DNA of 64,000 bases from Clostridia bacterium (GCA_017435305.1 JAFSFH010000013.1:1-64000), one strand, 5' to 3'; shown: positions 17,051-27,374, counted from the stretch's first letter. Notes: generated by a model not told the origin, from the sequence alone. Program-made: numbers and translations.

Positions 17051-19978
17051 ATGAGACGCTTGAAACGCTTTGGAGTGGTTCTGTGTGTGCTGGCATTGCT
17101 GTGTCAGTGTATGGTGTTCCCTGTATCGGCTGAGTCGAAGACAGAGACCACCGGCGCCGAATCCGCTCCCAGTGGCGGCACTCTGATCGAGGGTACGTTT
17201 GATTGGTACGTCGACAAACTGCCGACCGACTATGCGACCAAACCGATCAAGGTGGACGCCTCCGCCGCGAATAAACTGACCGGCGGCGTCAGCAAGAAGA
17301 AGGACGGCCTGTTCTGGGCCCGTGAGGACGGTTCTGCTCAGTGGCAGGTCACCGCTCCGGAGTCCGCTTGGTACACGGTGTTCCTCACCTATTCCGGTGT
17401 GGACGTCGAGGGCGGCACCAGCTCGGATATCGAGCTGGGTCTGCGGGTCAACGGCAAGTATCCCTATACCGAGGCAGAGCGCTTCGTCCTGCCCCGTATC
17501 TGGGTGAATGACGGTCCCGTCCGTGAGGATACCAAGGGCAACCAGTTCGCTCCCGAACAGAAGGAGCTGTATCAGGCTCAGAAGTATCCCATGCGTGACG
17601 TCAACGGCTTTGTGGCCGACGACCTGCGCATCTACCTGAAGAAGGGTGCCAACACCCTGTCGCTGGAGACCTTCGGCGAGGCCTTTATGCTGTACTCCCT
17701 GCATCTGGAGGTACCCGTGGTACTGCCCACCCTGGAGGAGAAGCTGCAGCAGTGGAAGGACGAGGGCATCTCGTACTATACCGACACCGAGTTGGTGGTG
17801 GAGGGCGAGTCCAACGAGAGCAAGTCGGACCGTTCCATCATCGGTCAGTCGGATAACAGCAACCCCGGTGTCCGTCCTCCCGACGGCGAGGCCGATGCCT
17901 TCGTGCAGAAGGTGAACTACATCGGCGGCTCCAACTGGTCTATGTCCGATGAGTCCATCACCTGGAAGGTGAAGGCTCCCGAGGCCGGCATCTATAAGTT
18001 GGGTGTGCACTTCCGTCAGAACTATCTGGTCAACGCTACCTCTTACCGCAGCCTTAAGGTGAACGGGGAGCATCAGTATGCCGAGCAGCAGAGTCTGGCG
18101 TTCTACTACAAGAACAGCTGGCAGTTTAATGACAAGCTGCTGTCCGACGACCGCACGGTTCTGGTGTACCTCGATAAGGGTGAGAATGAGATCACCCTGT
18201 CGGTTACGCTGGGTGAATTGGGTTCCTTCAGCGCGCAGATGGAGGATCTGACCCGCCGTCTGGGCGAGACCTACCGTGCCATCATCGCCATCATCGGTGA
18301 GAATCCCGATGCCAACCGCGACTATAACCTGTTCAACCGTATCCCCGATCTGGAGCAGAACCTGATGGGTATGCACGACGAGATCGAGGCTATGATCGAC
18401 TCCCGCCGCACCGAGGATGGCGACATCGACGATATCGCCGCCCTGCTGAAGAAGATGAACGTGGTGCTGGATAAGATGACGGTCAAGGGCTATGAGGCTC
18501 AGAAATATAAGAGCAACTACTACGACTGTTACTCCAGCTTGTCCGCCCAGCTGCAGGATATGAAGAATATGGCGCTGGACATCGACTGTATGGTGTTCGC
18601 CGCTCCCGAGAGCGACTTTGAGCGCACCACCTGCACCTGGGGTGAGAAGTTCGGCTACGACGTGGAGCGCTTTATCGCCTCCTTCCTGCTGGACTACAAT
18701 ACCGCCGGCGGCGTCGGCGGTGACGAGGTCACCGACCTGACCCTGTGGGTCAACTGGTCCCGTGACCAGACGCTGGTGCTGAACTCTCTGATCAACGGTC
18801 ATTTCTCTGCCGAGAATCCCGACGTCAGCGTGACGGTGCGTATGACCAATGCCTCGCTGCTGCAGGGTATTATGTCCGGCAACGGTCCCGACTGCAGCCT
18901 GTCGGATGCCCGTGTGACCCCCATCAATATGGCTATGCGCGGCGCTCTGGTGGATCTGTCTAAATACGACGACTACGAGGAGGTTTCCTCTTGGTTCGTA
19001 GAGGGCGCCGACGTGCCCTATCGCTATGAGGGCGGCGTATACGGTCTGCCCTCCACCCAGCAGTTCTATATGCTGTTCTACCGTACCGACATCTTCGAGT
19101 CCTACGGCCTGGAGGTACCCAAGACCTGGGATGAGTTCCTGGAGGTAGCCAGCATCCTGATGCTGAACAATATGCAGGTCGGTCTGCCCTTCGTGGAGCT
19201 GAAGGACATCTCCCTGACCAACGGCGGTGTGGCGGCGCTGAACATTTTCCCCACGCTGCTGTTGCAGAACGATCTGTCCCTGTATAACGAAGAGATGGAC
19301 GGCACCTCCTTCAACGAGGTGGAGACCATGCGCGTCTTTGAGCAGTGGACCGATTACTATACCAAGTACAACCTGCCCAAGGAATACAACTTCTTCAACC
19401 GTTTCCGTATCGGTCTGGTGCCGATGGCCATTCAGTCCTACGGTCAGTACAGTGCTCTGTCCGCGGCAGCCCCCGAGATCAAGGGTCGCTGGGCGATGGC
19501 AGAGATTCCCGGTACTCTGCGTGAGGACGGCACCATCGACAATACGCAGGCCGGCTTTGGTAACGCGTGTATGATCCTGAAGCTGGCTGAGGAGCGGGGC
19601 ACCGACGAGGCAGCGTGGAAGCTGCTGAAATGGTGGATGCGTGAGGATACCCAGCACCGTTACGCTCTGGACATCGAGTCCATCCTGGGCGTGGCCGGTC
19701 GTTACACCTCCGCCAACGTTAACGCCACCTTGAAGCTGGACTGGGGTCGCGATGCCAGCGGCACCCTGTACGATCAGTGGAACAAGGTGGAGGAGATCGC
19801 CGAGATTCCCGGCGGCTACTACGTATCCCGTGCGGTTGACCAGGCCTTCTGGAACGTGGTCAATATGAACGAGAACCCCAAGGATATGATGAAGAAATGG
19901 GGCGAGATCGCCGATGCGGAGATCACGTTCAAGATCGATCAGTATAAAGATGAAGAAAAGGAGGGCGACGCTGAATGA
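17051..19978 (+). CDS. Giant solute-binding protein with N-terminal CBM35-like modules
   Basis: A 975-residue secreted protein, about twice the size of an ordinary sugar-binding protein. A signal peptide (1-28, ending PVSA) carries no lipobox at the cut. Two galactose-binding-like beta modules follow (about 50-215 and 255-390, with WQVTAPESAWYTV and WKVKAPEAGIYKLGV). A helical, coiled region (about 395-545) leads to a family-1 extracellular solute-binding domain (about 560-950, TLWVNWSRDQTLVLNSLING ... WDEFLEVASILM). It would capture oligosaccharides for the permeases immediately downstream. The start of the permease gene overlaps its stop (ATGA at 19975-19978), showing translational coupling. 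Large fusions of this kind are typical of the DUF5696/YIP1 transport operons. How it is held at the surface is unclear, since there is no lipidated Cys. Confidence 0.87.
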   Translation: MRRLKRFGVVLCVLALLCQCMVFPVSAESKTETTGAESAPSGGTLIEGTFDWYVDKLPTDYATKPIKVDASAANKLTGGVSKKKDGLFWAREDGSAQWQVTAPESAWYTVFLTYSGVDVEGGTSSDIELGLRVNGKYPYTEAERFVLPRIWVNDGPVREDTKGNQFAPEQKELYQAQKYPMRDVNGFVADDLRIYLKKGANTLSLETFGEAFMLYSLHLEVPVVLPTLEEKLQQWKDEGISYYTDTELVVEGESNESKSDRSIIGQSDNSNPGVRPPDGEADAFVQKVNYIGGSNWSMSDESITWKVKAPEAGIYKLGVHFRQNYLVNATSYRSLKVNGEHQYAEQQSLAFYYKNSWQFNDKLLSDDRTVLVYLDKGENEITLSVTLGELGSFSAQMEDLTRRLGETYRAIIAIIGENPDANRDYNLFNRIPDLEQNLMGMHDEIEAMIDSRRTEDGDIDDIAALLKKMNVVLDKMTVKGYEAQKYKSNYYDCYSSLSAQLQDMKNMALDIDCMVFAAPESDFERTTCTWGEKFGYDVERFIASFLLDYNTAGGVGGDEVTDLTLWVNWSRDQTLVLNSLINGHFSAENPDVSVTVRMTNASLLQGIMSGNGPDCSLSDARVTPINMAMRGALVDLSKYDDYEEVSSWFVEGADVPYRYEGGVYGLPSTQQFYMLFYRTDIFESYGLEVPKTWDEFLEVASILMLNNMQVGLPFVELKDISLTNGGVAALNIFPTLLLQNDLSLYNEEMDGTSFNEVETMRVFEQWTDYYTKYNLPKEYNFFNRFRIGLVPMAIQSYGQYSALSAAAPEIKGRWAMAEIPGTLREDGTIDNTQAGFGNACMILKLAEERGTDEAAWKLLKWWMREDTQHRYALDIESILGVAGRYTSANVNATLKLDWGRDASGTLYDQWNKVEEIAEIPGGYYVSRAVDQAFWNVVNMNENPKDMMKKWGEIADAEITFKIDQYKDEEKEGDAE

Positions 19979-20901
19979 GTGCTAATGTCAATGCGCAGGG
20001 ACGTCTGCGCAAGAGAAAGAGCTTTACGCAGGATGCGTTGAATATGCCCTATTTGGTGCTGTTGGCGCCCTTCCTGATCCTGTTCCTGGTGTTTACCATT
20101 ATTCCCATCGGTTATTCCGTGGTGTTGAGCTTCTTCGATTACGACGTGGTCAACACCCCCACCTTCTCGGGTCTGGATAACTACCTGAGAATGTTCGTTA
20201 ACGACTATGAGTTCCCCATTGCGGTACTCAATACGTTAAAGTTCGCCGTGGTGACCGGTCCCATCAGCTTCGCGCTGGCCTTCCTGCTGGCGTGGATGAT
20301 CAATGAGTTCGGCCCCAAGACCCGCAGCGTGTTGTCGTTCCTGTTTTATTCCCCCGCTCTGGTGGGTAACGGCTACTTCATCTGGCAGATTATGTTCTCC
20401 GGTGATAGCTACGGTTACGTCAACAGCCTGCTGATGTCCATGAACATCCTCACCGAGCCCATCGTGTGGTTCCGTGACCCCAATTACGCGTTCACCATCG
20501 TTATGATCGTGCAGTTGTGGATGAGTATGGGTATCTCCTTCCTGGCGAATATCGCCGGTCTGAACAACGTGGACGAGGCGATGTACGAGGCAGGCGCCAT
20601 CGACGGTATCCGTAACCGTTGGGCAGAGCTGTGGTACATCACCATCCCGTCTATGAAGAGCATTCTGCTGTTCTCGGCGGTTATGCAGGTGCAGTCCACC
20701 TTCTCCATCAGTGCGGTGGCCACCACCCTGACCGGCTTCCCCAGCGTTAACCACTCTACCGAGACGATATTGACCCACATCACCGACGTTGGTACCATTC
20801 GTTTCGATATGGGTTATGCATCGGCTCTGTCGGTGTTCCTGTTTGCGTTGATGATGATCGTCCGTTTGGGTCTCGGACGGTTGTTGATAGATAAGGATTA
20901 A
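19975..20901 (+). CDS. Sugar ABC transporter permease (MalF/UgpA type)
   Basis: A 308-residue inner-membrane protein with six hydrophobic segments. It carries the ABC permease loop that contacts the ATPase, EAMYEAGAIDGIRNRWAELW (about residues 202-221), followed by ITIPSM. It pairs with the permease encoded next to form the membrane channel for the sugar bound by the upstream binding protein. It overlaps the previous gene by 4 bases. As with many Clostridia sugar importers, no ATPase gene is present in the operon; a shared MsmX-type ATPase encoded elsewhere would be required. Confidence 0.93.
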   Translation: MSANVNAQGRLRKRKSFTQDALNMPYLVLLAPFLILFLVFTIIPIGYSVVLSFFDYDVVNTPTFSGLDNYLRMFVNDYEFPIAVLNTLKFAVVTGPISFALAFLLAWMINEFGPKTRSVLSFLFYSPALVGNGYFIWQIMFSGDSYGYVNSLLMSMNILTEPIVWFRDPNYAFTIVMIVQLWMSMGISFLANIAGLNNVDEAMYEAGAIDGIRNRWAELWYITIPSMKSILLFSAVMQVQSTFSISAVATTLTGFPSVNHSTETILTHITDVGTIRFDMGYASALSVFLFALMMIVRLGLGRLLIDKD

Positions 20902-20917
20902 AGGAGGGGAGAGCGTA

Positions 20918-21811
20918 ATGGAAAAACAGAAAAAATTGCGAATGAAAGTCGCTAAGAAGAAAAGCTATAAGCGCTTTACCCGTTCCCGTGTTGCTAACGT
21001 TTTGTTTGTCAGCTTCCTGTTGCTGGCCGGCTTGTTTATGGTCCTGCCGCTGATCTACTCGGTGATGACCTCCTTTAAGCCGCTGGATGAATTGATGGCG
21101 TTCCCGCCGAAATTCTACGTGACCCGTCCCACCCTGTACAACTACACGGTGCTGCCCAGCTTGCTGGATAACCTGCAGGTGCCCTTCTCCCGCTACGCCT
21201 TCAATACGCTGTTCATCAGTGTGGCGATCACGGTGGGTCACGTGATCCTGTCCGGTATGGCGGCCTTTACGCTGTCTAATTGTAAGCATAAGCTGATCTC
21301 CGTCGTGTTCTGGAGTGTCCAGGTGGCGCTGCTGTTCAACGGCTACACCCTGGGTATTCCGCAGTATCTGATCTTCTCCAAACTGGGCATTATTGATACC
21401 TATTGGGTATACATATTGCCGGCCCTGCAGTCCACAACCGGTGTCTTCCTGATGAAGCAGTATATGGACGTCAGTGTGCCGAAGGCCCTGATGGAGGCGG
21501 CGCTGTTGGACGGCGCCGGCTACTATCGAATCTTCTGGACTCTGGTGATGCCGCTGGTTAAGCCGGCGTGGCTGACCCTGTCCCTGTTCGCTTTCCGTGA
21601 CGCGTGGGCCATGCAGCCCGGCGGCACCATCTTCAGCGAAAACCTGAAAACGCTGCCCGTCGCCATGAACCAGATCGCCGCCAGCGGTATTGCCCGTTCC
21701 GGTAGCGTGATGGCGGCCACGGTGCTGCTGATGATACCTCCGATTCTGGTGTATCTGGTCTCCCAGTCCAACGTTATGGAGACCATGTCCTCGGCAGGTA
21801 TGAAGGATTGA
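20918..21811 (+). CDS. Sugar ABC transporter permease (MalG/UgpE type)
   Basis: A 297-residue inner-membrane protein with a basic N-terminus and six hydrophobic segments. Its ATPase-contact loop reads MEAALLDGAGYYRIFWTLVMP (about residues 193-213), a good MalG-type EAA motif. It follows the first permease by 16 bases with an AAGGAGGGG ribosome site, so the two are the heterodimeric channel of one importer. The next gene encodes the YIP1/NHL protein rather than a catabolic enzyme, as expected for this operon type. Confidence 0.93.
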   Translation: MEKQKKLRMKVAKKKSYKRFTRSRVANVLFVSFLLLAGLFMVLPLIYSVMTSFKPLDELMAFPPKFYVTRPTLYNYTVLPSLLDNLQVPFSRYAFNTLFISVAITVGHVILSGMAAFTLSNCKHKLISVVFWSVQVALLFNGYTLGIPQYLIFSKLGIIDTYWVYILPALQSTTGVFLMKQYMDVSVPKALMEAALLDGAGYYRIFWTLVMPLVKPAWLTLSLFAFRDAWAMQPGGTIFSENLKTLPVAMNQIAASGIARSGSVMAATVLLMIPPILVYLVSQSNVMETMSSAGMKD

Positions 21812-21851
21812 TAGTATGAGTATGATACAAAATCGAAAGGGGGATCGCTGA

Positions 21852-24056
21852 ATGATACGTTCTAAGAACAGAACGCCCGCACAGACGCTGCGGCGCGTGC
21901 TCGCCCTGGTGATGGCGCTGCTGCTTTTGGGCAGTGTGTCCGTCTCCGCGGTCGAGATGGATAGTGTTCCGTATTATTCTTATACCTATTGGGAAGGCCC
22001 CAGTCGTTACGAGGCCATCCCCATGCGCGCTATGTATGAGCCGGTCAGCGAGTTGGACGCCGATTCGCTTGGCTTGGATAAAGGATTTGATAGCGCGCAG
22101 TACGTCACGCTGTCCCAGGATCACACCGAGCTGTACATTCTGGATAGCGGCAACAGCCGCATCGTTGTGGTGGATACCGATACGCTGGAGGTTCTGCGCA
22201 TTATCGGCGAGATCAACGGCGACGGTGAGACGCTGAACTATAAAGAGGCTCAGGGTATGTACGTGGATCACAACGGTGATCTGTACATCGCCGACGAGCA
22301 GGGCAGGCGCGTGATTATTGCGGATGCGGACGGCAACCTCATCCGCGTGCTGGATCGCTCCGGTCTGAGCGCCGAAAAGGGCGTGCCGGACGATCTGGAG
22401 TATGCACCCATCCGTGTCATTAAGGATACTAAGGGCTATCTGTACGTGGCTTCCTTCGGTTGCTACTACGGTGTTCTGGTATACGATAACAACCTGGAGT
22501 TCCTGGGCTTCCACGGCTCCTTTAAGGTGCAGCAGTCTGTGAGCGACACCATCGTCGGCTGGTTCGAGAGCCTGTTTATGACCAATGAAAAGGCGGCGAA
22601 CCAGGCGGATAAACTGTCCGGCGACGTGCTGGATATCGCCATCGATCCGGACGGTATGCTGTACACTCTGACCGGCGGTGTGGATTACGGACAGATCAAG
22701 CGTATGGGCCTGAACGGTAACCAGACGCTGAATCACAAGTTCGGCTTCACCTCCCAGAGCGGTGACCTGATCAATTTCCGTGAGTCGGTGGGCTCCATCT
22801 GGTATGACCATATCCAGTACGTGTCCTCGCTGACCGATATTACGGTGGATTCCGACGGCTATTTCTACATTATGGATAGCTCCCGCAGCCGTATCTTCAT
22901 GTACGATGAGGAGTGCCGTATGCTGTCCGCCTTCACCACCGGCTACGGTAACGGTACCCAGGTGGGTAACTTCAGTACCCCCACCTCGCTGACCGTGTCC
23001 GGCGACAAGCTGTTTGTGCTGGACTCCCTGCGCAATATCGCCACGGTGTTTAAGCTGACCGACTACGGCGCATTGGTCAAAAAGGCCGACGCGCTGACCA
23101 TCAGCGGTGAATACGACGAGGCACTGCCCCTGTGGGAGCAGGTCGTTAAGCTGGACGGCAACAATCAGCGTGCCTACGAGGGCATCGGCAAGGCGATGCT
23201 GACCACCGCCAACCAGCTGCAGGACGACGAGGGTATGGACGAGGCTCGTCCCTATTACGAGCGCGCGATGGAGTACGCCGAAAAGGGTAACGACCAGCAG
23301 ACCTATTCTCAGGCCTACGAGGAGATCCAGACCGAGTGGATCTCGGTGAACTTCTGGTGGCTGTTCCTGCTGTGTCTGGCTCTGGTGGGCGGCATTGCGG
23401 CGCTGCTGGTGCTGTCTAAGAAGCGGAAGCTCTTTGAGATCAAGAATCCGCAGTGGAGGACGGCACTGACCGTCCCGCTGCATCCCTTCCAGGCGTTTAA
23501 CTCGCTGAAGAACCAGAAGACCGGCTCGATTCCGCTGGCGCTGCTGTTTGTGGTGCTGTTCTATCTGACCACCGTTTCCAAGGATCTGTACGGCGGCTTT
23601 ATGTACGTGATGACCGATACGTCTACCTATAATGCGCTGTACACACTGATCGGTTCCGTGGGCATCCTGCTGCTGTGGGTCATTACCAACTGGGGTTTGT
23701 GCATCCTGAATGAGGGTAAGGGCTCGCTCAAAGAGGTGTTCATTATGTCCTCTTACAGCATGGCTCCCATGATCGTGTACGCGGTGGTGTTCACCGTGAT
23801 CACTCACGTGATCCCCTCCACCGGCACCTCCACCTTCAGCCTGCTGAGCACCATCGTGGCCATCTATATGGTGCTGCTGATGCTGATCGGTATGACGGTG
23901 ATTCACGAGTATTCCTTCTTTAAGGCTATGGGTATGGCGATTCTGAGCGTACTCGGTATGGTCCTGGTCGCGTTTGTTATTTTCTCGGTTATTCTGCTGG
24001 CCCAGCAGTTCATTATGTTCGGTGTGGCGCTGGTGGAAGAAGCCCTATTACGATAA
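21852..24056 (+). CDS. NHL-repeat/TPR/YIP1 membrane protein
   Basis: A 734-residue membrane protein. A signal or anchor segment (about 15-35) is followed by an extracytoplasmic six-bladed-propeller-like region of NHL repeats (about 70-400; repeats such as YVDHNGDLYIADEQGRRVII and LYILDSGNSRIVVVDT). Then come TPR-type helices (about 415-495; EYDEALPLWEQVVKLDGNN), a transmembrane helix (about 498-522) and a C-terminal YIP1 domain of about five helices (545-734). Proteins of this build accompany DUF5696 proteins and sugar ABC permeases in Firmicutes; a role in assembling or sensing the transporter is a guess. It starts 40 bases after the second permease, with AAAGGGGG upstream, and ends 18 bases before the DUF5696 gene. 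Confidence 0.8.
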   Translation: MIRSKNRTPAQTLRRVLALVMALLLLGSVSVSAVEMDSVPYYSYTYWEGPSRYEAIPMRAMYEPVSELDADSLGLDKGFDSAQYVTLSQDHTELYILDSGNSRIVVVDTDTLEVLRIIGEINGDGETLNYKEAQGMYVDHNGDLYIADEQGRRVIIADADGNLIRVLDRSGLSAEKGVPDDLEYAPIRVIKDTKGYLYVASFGCYYGVLVYDNNLEFLGFHGSFKVQQSVSDTIVGWFESLFMTNEKAANQADKLSGDVLDIAIDPDGMLYTLTGGVDYGQIKRMGLNGNQTLNHKFGFTSQSGDLINFRESVGSIWYDHIQYVSSLTDITVDSDGYFYIMDSSRSRIFMYDEECRMLSAFTTGYGNGTQVGNFSTPTSLTVSGDKLFVLDSLRNIATVFKLTDYGALVKKADALTISGEYDEALPLWEQVVKLDGNNQRAYEGIGKAMLTTANQLQDDEGMDEARPYYERAMEYAEKGNDQQTYSQAYEEIQTEWISVNFWWLFLLCLALVGGIAALLVLSKKRKLFEIKNPQWRTALTVPLHPFQAFNSLKNQKTGSIPLALLFVVLFYLTTVSKDLYGGFMYVMTDTSTYNALYTLIGSVGILLLWVITNWGLCILNEGKGSLKEVFIMSSYSMAPMIVYAVVFTVITHVIPSTGTSTFSLLSTIVAIYMVLLMLIGMTVIHEYSFFKAMGMAILSVLGMVLVAFVIFSVILLAQQFIMFGVALVEEALLR

Positions 24057-24074
24057 TCGGCAGAAAGGAGAGCT

Positions 24075-26441
24075 ATGAAAATGTTAAGACGTAGAATTGT
24101 ATGTCTGGGCTTGGCGTTGCTGCTCTTGCTGCCGATGGTGTTGACCGGCTGCAGTAAAGAGTGGGATAAAACCACTCTGGCCTTTGACGAGAATTACGGC
24201 AATGCACACGTGCCCTCCGGCGAGGTGGCCCGCAACGACCGCTTTGCGCTGTACTGGGATAATGACGCCCAGTGCGCTCTGCTGGAGGATACGGCGAGCG
24301 GCATTATGTATATGTCCGCTCCCGAAGAGTACTACTACCACGAGAATCCCCAGGAGCTGTCCTATGACAACGAGGTGTATTCTCCCATTAAGATCAGCTA
24401 CGTTGACGTGAACCCTATCAACTACACGGTCAGCACGATGGAGCTGTATTCCTATGAGAGTAGTGCTAAGAGATATGAGTATCTCCCCGAGCTGGACGAG
24501 AACGGCAATCCTCTGAAGGATGAAGAGGGCAACGTGATCGAAAGCTCCGAGATGGTGATGATGACCACCGACCCCACCATCCCTCGCACCGGCGTGTCCA
24601 GCGAGCTGATCGACGGTGGTATCCGCATCAATTACGCCTTTGCGGACGTTCAGATTGCGGTTTCTCTGGAGCTGGTCCTGACCGATAAGGGTCTGCAGGC
24701 TCGCATCCCCATGGACCGCATTCAGGAGAATGACGTGCACATCCACGAGATCGCGGTTCTGCCCTTTATGGCTTCGGCTCTGAATGGCGATGACGCGTAT
24801 ATGTTCGTCCCCTCCGGCGGCGGCGCTTTGATCGACGCCAAGTCCAGTCTGAACCCGGCCAAGTATTCCGAGCCGGTGTACGGCGAGGATAAGGCCGACT
24901 TTACCGGTACCGCCTTTAACGTGCGGGATCAGATCTATCTGCCGGTATTCGGCGCCCGCGACGCCAACAAGGGTATGCTGGGTGTCATCGATTCCGGTGC
25001 CGCCACGGCTAAGATTTACGCCAATACGTCCGGCGCCTACATTGACGAGGGCGTGGAGTTCTCCCACGTGTACGCTTCCTTCGTGGTGCGCGGTCACGAG
25101 AAGTTGACCGTGCTGGGCACCGGTAACCAGGCCGCTGCGGCGGACAGCTACAGCGATGAGATCGCCCAGTACGATTACCTGTCGGTGCAGTATTACCCGC
25201 TGGTGGGGGATACCACCTACGTGGGTATGGCAAACACCTATCGCCAGCACCTGCAGGATAGAGGATATCTGCAGACCCGCTCCGAGGGCGCTCCCGCCCT
25301 GTCGGTGAGCCTGTTGGGCGCTGTCCAGACCCCCGAGTCCTTCTTCGGCATCCCCTACGAAGCGGATACCGCCACCACCACCGCCGAGAGCGCCAAGGAG
25401 ATTACCTCCGAGCTCAATGAACTGGTGGGGAAGAGCGGTCTGCTGGTGACCCTGAAAGGTTACGGTAAGGGCGGTCTGTCCGATACCGTTGTGGGCGGCG
25501 GCTTTAAGCTGTCCTCGGCGATCGGCAGTAAAAAGGATTGGAACGCACTTGTCAATTACGGTAAGGAAAACAACGTCGTGATGGCGATGGACTACGAGCT
25601 GGTCCGATTTAACAAGGACAGCAACGGCTTTAAAGTGAGCAAAGCTTGTGCGCATCTGCCCTCCACGCTGGATACCCAGGTGGGCACCGTTGCTCTCAAT
25701 TCCGCCGTTGAGGATAAGGAGGGCACCTACTGGAATCTGCTGCGCCGCAGCAAGCTGTCCGGTGCCTTCCAGAAGGCGTTGGAGTCCGCCGCCGACCTGA
25801 ATGTGAGCGCCGTTTCCTTTGACTCTCTGAGCCATCAGGCATACGGCGATTACCGTGAGCCCGGCTACGCCGCTAAGGGTAAGATGGATACCGACGTGTC
25901 CGCCCTGATGTCCCAGTGCGGCGAAAAGGGTCTTAAGCTGGTGTCGGATAAGGCCAATGAGTATGCGGCTCTGTACGCCGATTACATCATTGAGACCCCC
26001 ACCTACACCTCTATGTTCTCTGCCTTTGACAAAGAGATCCCGTTCTATTCTCTGGTGTTCCAGGGCTATAAGAATCTGACCTCTCCGGCCATCAATACCG
26101 CCGTCAACGTCCGTGAGACCTATCTGCGGGCGGTGGCTACCGGTATGACCCTGCAGTTCACCCTGTGCGACACCCAGCACGAATCCCTGCAGTTTGAGGC
26201 GAATACCGCCTACATCAGCAGCGTGTACTCCTTCTGGAAGGATGACATCACCGCTATGGTGCAGGAGAGCGCTGACGTCCACGCTAAGGTGGGCAACCAG
26301 GCCATTACCCAGTACACCATCGAGGACGGTATGTCCACCACCGTGTTTGAGGACGGCACCACCGTCTACGTCAACTACACGGATGAGGATATGACCTGTC
26401 CTGCAGGCACGGTGCCCGCCATGGGCTTCGTGTACGGTTGA
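24075..26441 (+). CDS. DUF5696-family lipoprotein
   Basis: A 788-residue lipoprotein; the lipobox is LTGC at residues 23-26. The N-terminal ~300 residues read as a beta-sandwich (RFALYWDNDAQCALLEDTA ... YMSAP, later MFVPSGGGALID). The C-terminal half has the look of an alpha/beta barrel (VVMAMDYELVRF, VSAVSFDSLSH, GLKLVSDKANEYA, YIIETPTYTSMF) capped by a final beta domain (TTVFEDGTTVYVNYTD). I assign it to DUF5696 from this sequence style and the operon context. That fold order is also found in several glycosidases, so an enzymatic role at the cell surface is possible but unproved. An AAAGGAGAG ribosome site lies just before the ATG. It sits between the YIP1 gene and the second permease pair. 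Confidence 0.75.
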   Translation: MKMLRRRIVCLGLALLLLLPMVLTGCSKEWDKTTLAFDENYGNAHVPSGEVARNDRFALYWDNDAQCALLEDTASGIMYMSAPEEYYYHENPQELSYDNEVYSPIKISYVDVNPINYTVSTMELYSYESSAKRYEYLPELDENGNPLKDEEGNVIESSEMVMMTTDPTIPRTGVSSELIDGGIRINYAFADVQIAVSLELVLTDKGLQARIPMDRIQENDVHIHEIAVLPFMASALNGDDAYMFVPSGGGALIDAKSSLNPAKYSEPVYGEDKADFTGTAFNVRDQIYLPVFGARDANKGMLGVIDSGAATAKIYANTSGAYIDEGVEFSHVYASFVVRGHEKLTVLGTGNQAAAADSYSDEIAQYDYLSVQYYPLVGDTTYVGMANTYRQHLQDRGYLQTRSEGAPALSVSLLGAVQTPESFFGIPYEADTATTTAESAKEITSELNELVGKSGLLVTLKGYGKGGLSDTVVGGGFKLSSAIGSKKDWNALVNYGKENNVVMAMDYELVRFNKDSNGFKVSKACAHLPSTLDTQVGTVALNSAVEDKEGTYWNLLRRSKLSGAFQKALESAADLNVSAVSFDSLSHQAYGDYREPGYAAKGKMDTDVSALMSQCGEKGLKLVSDKANEYAALYADYIIETPTYTSMFSAFDKEIPFYSLVFQGYKNLTSPAINTAVNVRETYLRAVATGMTLQFTLCDTQHESLQFEANTAYISSVYSFWKDDITAMVQESADVHAKVGNQAITQYTIEDGMSTTVFEDGTTVYVNYTDEDMTCPAGTVPAMGFVYG

Positions 26442-26461
26442 TGAAAGGAGGATGAATACAT

Positions 26462-27364
26462 ATGAAGAGATCGCTCAAGGATTTCAGCCGTAAGAAGCAA
26501 ATGTACGGTCGTATGTTCATTACGCCGTGGATCATCGGCTTTATCCTGTTCTTTATGATTCCGCTGTTCACCTCCTTGTTCTTCTGCTTTAGTCAGGTGA
26601 CCGTCGGCACCGGCGGCTTTAAGCTGTCCTGGGTCGGATTTGCCAATTTCTACACCGTGCTGTACGAGCACGGCACCTACTCCACGGAGCTGATCCCCAC
26701 GCTGGGCAGCTTTATGTACACCATCCCCCTGGTGGTGGCGCTGAGCCTGATCGTGGCCGTGTTCCTTAATCAGAAGTTTAAGGGACGCATTGTGTTCCGC
26801 TCCATTTTCTTCCTGCCGGTTATTATTGCTACCGGCGTCGTGATGCAGTACATCCAGGGCGATGCCGCCGCCGAGGCGTTGCGTTCCGGCGGTGCCGGTG
26901 CCGCAGCCGCCAGCAACGGCGTGGACGTCACCGCCATCCTGGAGGGTATGCACCTGTCGGAGGAACTGACCACCAATCTGGTCACCTTCGTCAACGACAT
27001 TTTCGATTTGTTCTGGGCGTGCGGCGTGCAGATCGTTCTGTTTATCTCCGGTCTGCAGTCCATCCCGGAATCCCTGTACGAGGTATGTCGCGTTGAGGGC
27101 GCCAATAAGTGGGAGGAGTTCTGGTACGTGACCTTCCCCATGCTCAGCGGCAGCACCATTCTGGTTATCATCTTTACGGCCATCGAGAGCTTTACCGATT
27201 CCAGTAACCAGATTATGACGCTGGCATACGATACGCTGTCCAAGCAGATTTACGACATCAGTGCGGCGATGCTGTGGCTGTACTTTGCGCTGGTGGGTAT
27301 TATTCTCGGCTTGGCGATACTCCTGTTGCAGAAGCTGGTCTTCTCCAAATGGGCTACGGAATGA
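26462..27364 (+). CDS. Sugar ABC transporter permease, second pair (MalF type)
   Basis: A 300-residue inner-membrane permease. The ATPase-contact loop is LYEVCRVEGANKWEEFWYVT (about residues 205-224), followed by FPML. A soluble insertion of roughly 60 residues (about 135-180, rich in Ala and Gly and including GGAGAAAASNG) separates the early helices from the core; it is unusual for MalF proteins. The ribosome site GAAAGGAGG precedes the ATG by about 10 bases. It begins 20 bases after the DUF5696 gene and forms a pair with the next permease. No second solute-binding gene lies beside it. Confidence 0.9.
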   Translation: MKRSLKDFSRKKQMYGRMFITPWIIGFILFFMIPLFTSLFFCFSQVTVGTGGFKLSWVGFANFYTVLYEHGTYSTELIPTLGSFMYTIPLVVALSLIVAVFLNQKFKGRIVFRSIFFLPVIIATGVVMQYIQGDAAAEALRSGGAGAAAASNGVDVTAILEGMHLSEELTTNLVTFVNDIFDLFWACGVQIVLFISGLQSIPESLYEVCRVEGANKWEEFWYVTFPMLSGSTILVIIFTAIESFTDSSNQIMTLAYDTLSKQIYDISAAMLWLYFALVGIILGLAILLLQKLVFSKWATE

Positions 27365-27374
27365 GGTGATTTGA

